DNA of 64,000 nucleotides from Laetiporus sulphureus 93-53. Lineage: Eukaryota > Basidiomycota > Agaricomycetes > Polyporales > Laetiporaceae. The stretch's first letter is position 1, and every line of letters begins with the position of its first letter. The notes below the pieces were generated by a model. The model had not been told where the DNA came from. It did no database searches and saw nothing but the letters and a program-made list of their open reading frames with translations. A program made the translations under genes and the position numbers. Location: NCBI RefSeq assembly GCF_001632365.1, contig NW_024468518.1, forward strand, positions 538,199 to 602,198, in the 5' to 3' direction. Of the stretch, positions 60,361-64,000 are shown in pieces.

Positions 60361-61635
60361 ATGTCTTCCCTGAGCAAACACACCATTATACTTCCTTACA
60401 CCACTGCTACCCCCGCGGGGCTGAAGCTGGTCGGGAACCGTTACGTTCCTGCGATATCCGCCAGAGATGGTCTCACTTTGCTCTTCACTCACTGCACCGG
60501 AGCGCGTACGTGATGCCCGCTATTTGTCTAAGTGTGCTGGTTTCATGCGTTCGCTGACCAGACAAGGAACTATGGGAGCCTGTCATCGAGCATCTGTTCA
60601 AATCAAGCGACATAGCCTCAGTGATTCGGGAGGCGTGGTCAGTTGACTGGCAGAGTCACGGAGAGGCTGCTGTTTTTAATGAACAAGCTACTGAAGTCGG
60701 GCCTCTGTGAGACTGCCCAATAGCCCCACATTACATGGGCTGATTAAAGCACAGCCGTCACCGAGTACGGTACCGGCCTGCGAGCCTTGCTAGCTTCGGA
60801 GCACCTTCAGGGCCACCAAGTCATCGGCATAGGACACTCGGCGGGGGCCACTGCCATGTGAACTTCGTACCATTATATATTTCGCATCATAGGCTGATCA
60901 GTGTGCTACAGATTGTTGTCCACTCTAGGTGTTTCCGTTGAGAAGATAGCATACAAATCTATAACTCTCGTTGAGCCGGCTTTGTCTACGCGGGCCGAAT
61001 ACGAGCAGTACCGCGAAGGGCGCGTTGCCTCTCTTGATGCTACGCAGAAGGCCATCGACTCGAGACGCGACATATGGCAAGACCGCAACGAAGCTATACA
61101 GCATTTCAAGAAGCGCATTCCCTATAAGAATTGGGATCCGAGAATCCTATCGCTCTTTGCGGTAAGCAGCCTTATGGCTAAAATCTCGTGTGTTTTCATT
61201 CAATCTCCGATAACAATTTGGTCTGAGAGATATGGTCGACGAGAATGAAGGCCGCATCATCGGCAAAGTCACACTGAAGTGCACCAAGATACAGGAGAAG
61301 AAGAGTTTCGAAGACAATGAACCTCACTTCACAGCCGTAAACAGGCTAAGCACACTCGATGCATCATTTCCTGTTCATTGCATTTTTGGTGAAAGAACCG
61401 ATATAGTGTACGTGCAAACGTCGACATTAGCGTTGCAATGACTGACTGCAGAGGATAGCCCGAGGCATGCTCATGACTCAATTCTGGAGGTGCGCAAGAT
61501 GGCGTCGATCCAATTCGTCAAACGTGCAGGCCATTTCGTGTGTCTTACTGTCGATTCATAATCCCGACGCGCATACCACTGATATTCATTATATAGGTAC
61601 TACAAGATAACCCAGATGGGTCGCTGTATGTATAG
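60361..61635 (+). CDS. Alpha/beta-hydrolase fold protein
   Basis: A plus-strand gene of at least six exons, about 320 aa. MSSLSKHTIILPYTTATPAG is followed by LTLLFTHCTGAHKELWEPVI, IREAWSVDWQSHGEAAV, the nucleophile elbow GIGHSAGA (Ser in G-H-S-A-G), a lid-like helical region (YEQYREGRVASLDATQKAI, NEAIQHFKKRIPYKNWD), VTLKCTKIQEKK, FPVHCIFGERTDIV (acid residue region) and FVKRAGHFVLQDNPDG (catalytic His). The triad appears complete. The family covers esterases and related enzymes of agaricomycetes, and the substrate is unknown. At the junction before FGLRDMVDENEG the expected AG acceptor reads AA (CGATAA|CAATTTGG), so one splice site may be mutated or the join misplaced. The stop falls at 61633-61635. 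Confidence 0.75.
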
Positions 61636-62988
61636 CACAGGCCCCACGCGTGACAACACCGTCTTCTGCGAAACTGTGATCATCGTTCGATGTTCACCCC
61701 ATCTCTGTTCCTCGTCCATATACTCAGCGTTTTGCATTGTGTACCTATAAGCTGCTTCACTGGCAGCGTCGCCGTGCGTTGCGTTTGCAGTTTAATGCGA
61801 GCCAGTCCATTTCGGAGCGTATTGCACCAATGATTTTTATGAAGTTATTATCATGAGTCACTTCTAAGTCGCCCATCTAGCACCAATATTGCTGGCGTAA
61901 AACATCTGCAAATAAGGGCGCTACGCGAGTTCTATCAAAACATGCAAGGAGGCTTCCGACGCTTGCTGCCATTCTCGTATTGTGTATCATGTAAACGATA
62001 TCCGAAGCCTGCGGAAGCTGAAAAAATTGCCTCGATCGTCTGTCCACGAGGCGACTAGTATCGCGAAACTCGAATGACGTTTGGAACGCAAGGCAGCGAT
62101 TAACTTTCATCATCATGCAGTGTGCCATCTGTCGCATGTTCCTTTGATATGAAACACTCGTGGCGATCGGGCGCACTAGACTGGACATCAGGGGAGTTCT
62201 GCTATATAGTACGTAACATTATTTCGCAACCCTAGTCTCTGAGATAGTTTGATTTTGGATACTTCGTTCTCCCAAAGGGCTCACTTTCGAAAAATGAAAT
62301 TTGCATCCTGGGAAATCATAAGTGGGCTGACAGCGTTGTTCATTTGATACAACCGTTCTGCGACGATACAGAACATCCACCCGATAAACATCACATCATT
62401 GTGCGGTTGGGCAAGTTTGGAGTATCCGACTTTGAAGCTAGACTTCGGGGTCAGAAAGGTTAGTCAAACCGCCTGTGTGAACAATTTGTTGATATCGGAG
62501 GTATCCAACCCGCGATAGTATATGGTCGGATCCTTACCAACCGGAATCCTGCAGTAGCGCTCAATCATACGCCTTGAGACCGGCGGCATCTGCACCAGCG
62601 GAAGTACTTGGCCAAATCTTCCAGTGAATCCAACACGAGTCCGTTGATAATCGCCGCACAAATCGAATGTTCGCAACTGATTATGTCCCGTGCAGTATCA
62701 GATATAGGTAAGCAGAAAAAACTCGTATGCATCTTGATTATGATGCACGTCGGGCTTCGCGGTAGGAAGCCGTGATGAATATAATTGCGTCTCCATCAAC
62801 TAATTGCGGCTGCGAATATCAGAAACCCTTCCAATTACACGACAGTTCTGGAGCCGCGTCATCTGCGGTAGCCGCATAAAGTCCATAAGCTGCTAAGGCC
62901 ATCTACTCAGTGTGCTTTCGTCTCACCATAGTCTTCATCCCTTGGACTTGTTACTTACGAGTCTCTCGCTGACGGTGGCAGATGCAAG
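61636..62988. other. Intergenic region with decayed fragments
   Basis: About 1.35 kb. Minus-strand leucine-rich-like fragments are described separately. The right end should hold the promoter of the DUF6534-like gene. Confidence 0.5.
61877..62880 (-). pseudogene. Decayed F-box/LRR-like fragments
   Basis: Minus-strand pieces LPQMTRLQNCRVIGRVSDIRS, LRTFDLCGDYQRT then FGQVLPLVQMPPVSRR, and FFQLPQASDIVYMIHNTR read like strands of the F-box/LRR-type proteins common in agaricomycetes. They lie in different frames, no F-box is seen, and I could not join them. Probably the remains of such a gene, but possibly chance frames. Confidence 0.35.
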
Positions 62989-64000
62989 ATGGATCAGTCT
63001 CTAGCGTCTGAAGTCAAGCCGACTCTTGGAGCCATTCTCATCTCTCTAGTGTTTAGTGCTATGTGAGCCGATACGCTACTAGCTCTTAAAATCGATGTCT
63101 GAAATAATCGTTCAGCTTCTTTGGTGTCACTCTCCTCCAAATGTACCAGTACTACGACCGTTATTGGAGCGATAAATTGTGGTTGAAGACATTTGTGAGT
63201 CACTAACAATACGTCGTGTACCGCAACCTGACGAATGAAGTGTCAGGTCGCCGTTATCGGGTAAGTACATGCTCGGTTAGCAAACAATCCGGAAGTATAT
63301 TTCAAGCCAATCTACAATCAGAATCTTGGATACTTTACAGCTTATGACTGTTGTACACTCAAACTGGTGGTATTTGGTTGAACATTACGCCGATGCCTCA
63401 GCACTGTCCATAGTTCCGTGGTACGTACAAGTTCCTCGTTTCTATTGATCGAATTCAAGTCTTTGATGGCCCTCTCACTTCAGGAGCCTTGCGGTAGGTA
63501 ATATGCAATTTATGTCATTACAGCGGCTCACAATCCGATTAGACTGAGGTCGCCATTACCGTGAGTGGCATGTCGGTTGCAGCCTCTATAATGAGAAATC
63601 TCGTCATGCAGTGCATCTACAGGTCTCGATTGGACTGTTTGTTCAGTGGTGAGTGTAACAGTTCTCAAAATAATATTTCGCCACTCTAATTCTGTGTTTC
63701 CAGCTTCTTTGCATCGCGTGTCTATCGATGTAAGATTTACACCCCTGCTTTCATGGCCATCGTGCAACTTATCGCCTCGTTCAGTAAGCCGGAATTGGGC
63801 TGTTACCGTTCCGGTGGTATGCTTCGCGAATGCTTTCGTGAATGATGCGCGGCTGATGTGTCACTTCGAAAGGTCCTTTTGACAGTCACTCAATTCAGTG
63901 AGTTACCTCCGCATTGTCTCCCTGTAATAAAAGCTTACGATGCCTAACATCCGTGAGTATTAGGGATTTGTGAGTCTCCAAACAGACCATGACTGTTGAC
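62989..64000 (+). CDS. DUF6534-like multi-pass membrane protein, 3' end beyond the window
   Basis: Begins MDQSLASEVKPTLGAILISL, the usual start of the agaricomycete DUF6534-type family. The joined exons continue FFGVTLLQMYQYYDRYWSD, KLWLKTFVAVIG, ILDTLQLMTVVHSNWWYLVEHYA, SIVPWSLATEVAITVSIG and FVQCFFASRVYRCKIYTPAF, then AIVQLIASF. These cover four or more predicted membrane helices. Exons are very short: VAVIG comes from a 14-nt exon, SLA from a 10-nt exon and TEVAIT from an 18-nt exon. Function is unknown. The family is greatly expanded in mushroom-forming fungi and looks receptor-like. The coding region is still open at the window end. Confidence 0.82.

Overview
The window is nuclear DNA of a filamentous basidiomycete, most likely an agaricomycete. 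The genes are dense and split by many introns of about 45-65 nt with GT..AG ends. They include families typical of mushroom-forming fungi: a DUF6534-like membrane protein, F-box proteins, an HNH_2 protein, a CYP63-like P450 and a Kre9/Knh1-like GPI protein. They sit beside conserved eukaryotic housekeeping genes. Genus and species cannot be told from this sequence. All gene models were joined by hand from splice signals and protein-family fit. Where I summed exon lengths (4506, SAP30, VPS4, HAL4-like kinase, HNH, RPL19 and the transposon genes) the total is a multiple of three.

Layout. 1-4.5 kb: no gene, a degenerate minisatellite (100-bp period) and one copy of a 100-bp dispersed repeat. 4.5-31 kb: a conserved unknown protein, SAP30 (Sin3/Rpd3 complex), VPS4 (ESCRT ATPase), a HAL4/SAT4-like kinase, an HNH_2 protein, RPL19, a MYST histone acetyltransferase with chromo barrel, an AGC-like kinase with an altered HRDLKPES loop, a decayed F-box gene, EMC1, then a decayed DIRS-like retroelement and a second copy of the dispersed repeat. 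31.3-33.9 kb: TDP1, with a 9-nt exon carrying part of the catalytic core.

34.2-40.2 kb is the most interesting part: a complete 5,954-bp DNA transposon with 37-bp inverted ends (35 of 37 positions match), a perfect 6-bp target duplication, clustered TTAACGCG motifs inside both ends and three genes that all splice to open frames. They are a retroviral-type D-D-E integrase (622 aa), a divergently transcribed BTB/POZ protein (318 aa) and an acidic 420-aa protein with a SUMO-interaction-like motif. It landed about 190 bp upstream of a GPI-anchored wall-protein gene. I do not know a described family with this gene set.

40.3-64 kb: the GPI protein, an F-box protein, two paralogous small acidic Tudor-like genes, a Sel1-repeat protein, tRNA-Ile(AAU), two proline dehydrogenase genes in opposite orientation flanking BCP1, a P450 with an apparent frameshift, an alpha/beta hydrolase, decayed leucine-rich fragments and a DUF6534-like gene made of tiny exons that runs off the end.

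The housekeeping genes act in separate pathways. Decay is concentrated in the variable families (F-box, P450, LRR-like, retroelement), while the integrase transposon looks recent and intact.
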